6,222 nucleotides of DNA from NCBI GenBank assembly GCA_030150595.1, contig JASLFQ010000221.1, forward strand, positions 1 to 6,222. Reading direction: 5' to 3'. The notes beneath the pieces are model-generated. The model was not told the origin of the DNA and did not search any database. It was given only the letters and a program-made list of their open reading frames with translations. Source of the stretch: Aquirhabdus sp. (GTDB lineage Bacteria; Pseudomonadota; Gammaproteobacteria; Pseudomonadales; Moraxellaceae). Position numbers and translations under genes: made by a program. The stretch's first letter is position 1; the number at the start of each line of letters is the position of its first letter. Below, piece after piece: positions 5,346-6,222 of this stretch.

Positions 5346-5375
5346 ATGTACGCAGGAAATGTGGTTGTGGATTCA
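5346..5375 (-). promoter_or_regulatory. ECF-sigma-type autoregulatory promoter of the sigma/anti-sigma operon
   Basis: On the - strand TGAATCCA (5375-5368) and CTGCGTACAT (5355-5346) are separated by 12 bp, the same blocks and spacing as upstream of the FAS1 gene at 2676-2705. The predicted start would be near 5341, leaving a leader of about 120 nt before the sigma ATG at 5219. A second AGAATCCA copy at 5340-5333 has no matching -10. Autoregulation is usual for ECF operons; recognition by this sigma is inferred from the shared sequence. Confidence 0.8.
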
Positions 5376-5473
5376 AAAATAATAGAAGATTTTTATGAGC
5401 ATATAGTGTTCATCTTATTTTTATTCTTGAAATGTCTAAAAAATAATACGTCTTGTTATTTCAACTATTTATT

Positions 5474-5504
5474 AAAAAATCGAGTCTGTAAACAAAACAG
5501 ACTC
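5474..5504 (-). terminator. Intrinsic terminator of the exonuclease gene
   Basis: GAGTCTGT (5482-5489) and ACAGACTC (5497-5504) form a perfect 8-bp stem with a 7-nt loop. On the - strand the stem is followed by GA and then six T (fwd A-tract 5474-5479). It begins 3 bases after the stop codon of the exonuclease gene, so that transcript should end before the sigma operon promoter. Confidence 0.85.
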
Positions 5505-5507
5505 AAC

Positions 5508-6222
5508 TCACGTCCAACTCTTTAAAAAACCATGCTGATGGACAGGATGAACCGCCAAAAAGTCACGGGTATGTTGAACCCACTCATCATGATCATTCAG
5601 GTCTAACTGTCCGCGCAAAAGCTGCCAACGTAAATACACGAGCCACGTATTCAGCACATCACCTTCACAATATTCCTTCAACTCACTCCATTGTCCTGCT
5701 TGCACCTGACTACTGACATCGGCACCGCTAATGCCCTGCTTACCAGGAAAACCAAATAATTGAGCAATATCATCTAAGCGCTGAAAATTGCGATTATTAA
5801 ACAGCGCCATCGCATCCATCAAATCGGTGTGGCGGACGTGGTAACGATTTTGGTAATTATCATAACGACGACTGGTGTCATGCTCGCCTTGATCGAGAAA
5901 ACGTGGTGCTGACAATTTGTGAACCATCGCGCGATAGAGTAATACAGGCACATCAAAACCCGCACCATTCCAACTCACCAAAGTCGGAAAATGCTTATCA
6001 AATACACCTAAGAAACGCGCAATGATGTCGCGTTCAGACAAGTCTTGTTGGCTGAATGAAAATAATTTCATTTCACCAGAACCGATCCACAGACCAGAAA
6101 TACAGACAATTTCATGAAATGGTAAGCGCGGAAAATCAGTGCTGCCATCGTAACGTCCAAAGGCTTCGCTACGTCGCAAATGCGACAACGCTTGCAAAGC
6201 CTCATCGGTGGGCAAATCCAAG
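5508..6222 (-). CDS. PolB-like 3'-5' exonuclease (partial, N terminus beyond the window)
   Basis: At least 237 residues of a DEDD-superfamily 3'-5' exonuclease related to the proofreading domain of family B DNA polymerases (stand-alone DNA_pol_B_exo2-like proteins). Counting from codon 6221: LVSWNGAGFDVPVL (81-94) is the Exo II motif with N85 and D90; HTDLMD (131-136) and GFPGK (157-161) are further family blocks; YCEGDVLNTW (184-193) is Exo III with Y184 and D188. The Exo I motif (DIE with two metal ligands) is not in the visible part; family members carry it at the extreme N terminus, so it should lie just past base 6222. The TTG at 6221 is therefore probably an internal codon, not the start. 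No polymerase domain follows. Such proteins are predicted to trim DNA or RNA 3' ends; the substrate is not known. A strong terminator follows the stop. Confidence 0.88.
   Translation of the reverse strand, partial: LDLPTDEALQALSHLRRSEAFGRYDGSTDFPRLPFHEIVCISGLWIGSGEMKLFSFSQQDLSERDIIARFLGVFDKHFPTLVSWNGAGFDVPVLLYRAMVHKLSAPRFLDQGEHDTSRRYDNYQNRYHVRHTDLMDAMALFNNRNFQRLDDIAQLFGFPGKQGISGADVSSQVQAGQWSELKEYCEGDVLNTWLVYLRWQLLRGQLDLNDHDEWVQHTRDFLAVHPVHQHGFLKSWT

Noticed and set aside
5235..5525. 96-codon open frame on the + strand between the sigma gene and the exonuclease gene
   Set aside because: Lys/Asn/Phe-rich translation of AT-rich DNA, no ribosome site or recognisable domain. It runs through the shared ECF promoter, the leader dyad and the exonuclease terminator, which explain the region better as noncoding.

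Overview
The window reads as chromosomal DNA of a gammaproteobacterium. The best guess is a member of the Pseudomonadales, perhaps Moraxellaceae. This rests on a DusC-type tRNA-dihydrouridine synthase, a proteobacterial RskA-type anti-sigma factor, a consensus CRP/Vfr-type site, moderate GC in genes and AT-rich gaps. The genus is not established. Seven protein genes are supported. No transposon, CRISPR array, tRNA or rRNA is visible.

Left part (1-1572): a 29-bp near-perfect palindrome, built from two copies of ATAACG-NN-CGTTAT, precedes a two-gene operon. The first gene is an SDR-fold protein that has lost the catalytic Asn, Ser and Tyr of its family. The second is a 2-hydroxychromene-2-carboxylate isomerase-like (kappa-GST/DsbA-fold) protein with a GTG start. 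The palindrome is what a TetR-family repressor would bind, and a divergent regulator gene may lie just outside the window. A weak terminator-like hairpin follows, then dusC (1585-2526) with its own promoter.

Middle and right part (2527-5507): a secreted single-domain fasciclin (FAS1) protein on the + strand faces a - strand cluster. That cluster is an ECF sigma factor, a translationally coupled RskA-like membrane anti-sigma factor, and a small zinc-ribbon protein. The main result is that the DNA upstream of the FAS1 gene and the DNA upstream of the sigma operon share TGAATCCA-N12-CTGCGTAYAT with exactly the same spacing. This is very probably the promoter recognised by this ECF sigma factor, giving an autoregulated circuit whose output is an exported FAS1 protein. 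Mycobacterial SigK/RskA controls the FAS1 proteins MPT70/MPT83 in a comparable way. The zinc-ribbon gene has separate control signals: a perfect TGTGA-N6-TCACA site, a sigma-70-like promoter, and a leader with three back-to-back hairpins, the last of which carries the Shine-Dalgarno sequence in its loop.

Right edge (5508-6222): a PolB-like 3'-5' exonuclease gene on the - strand, truncated by the window end, with a clear intrinsic terminator behind it.
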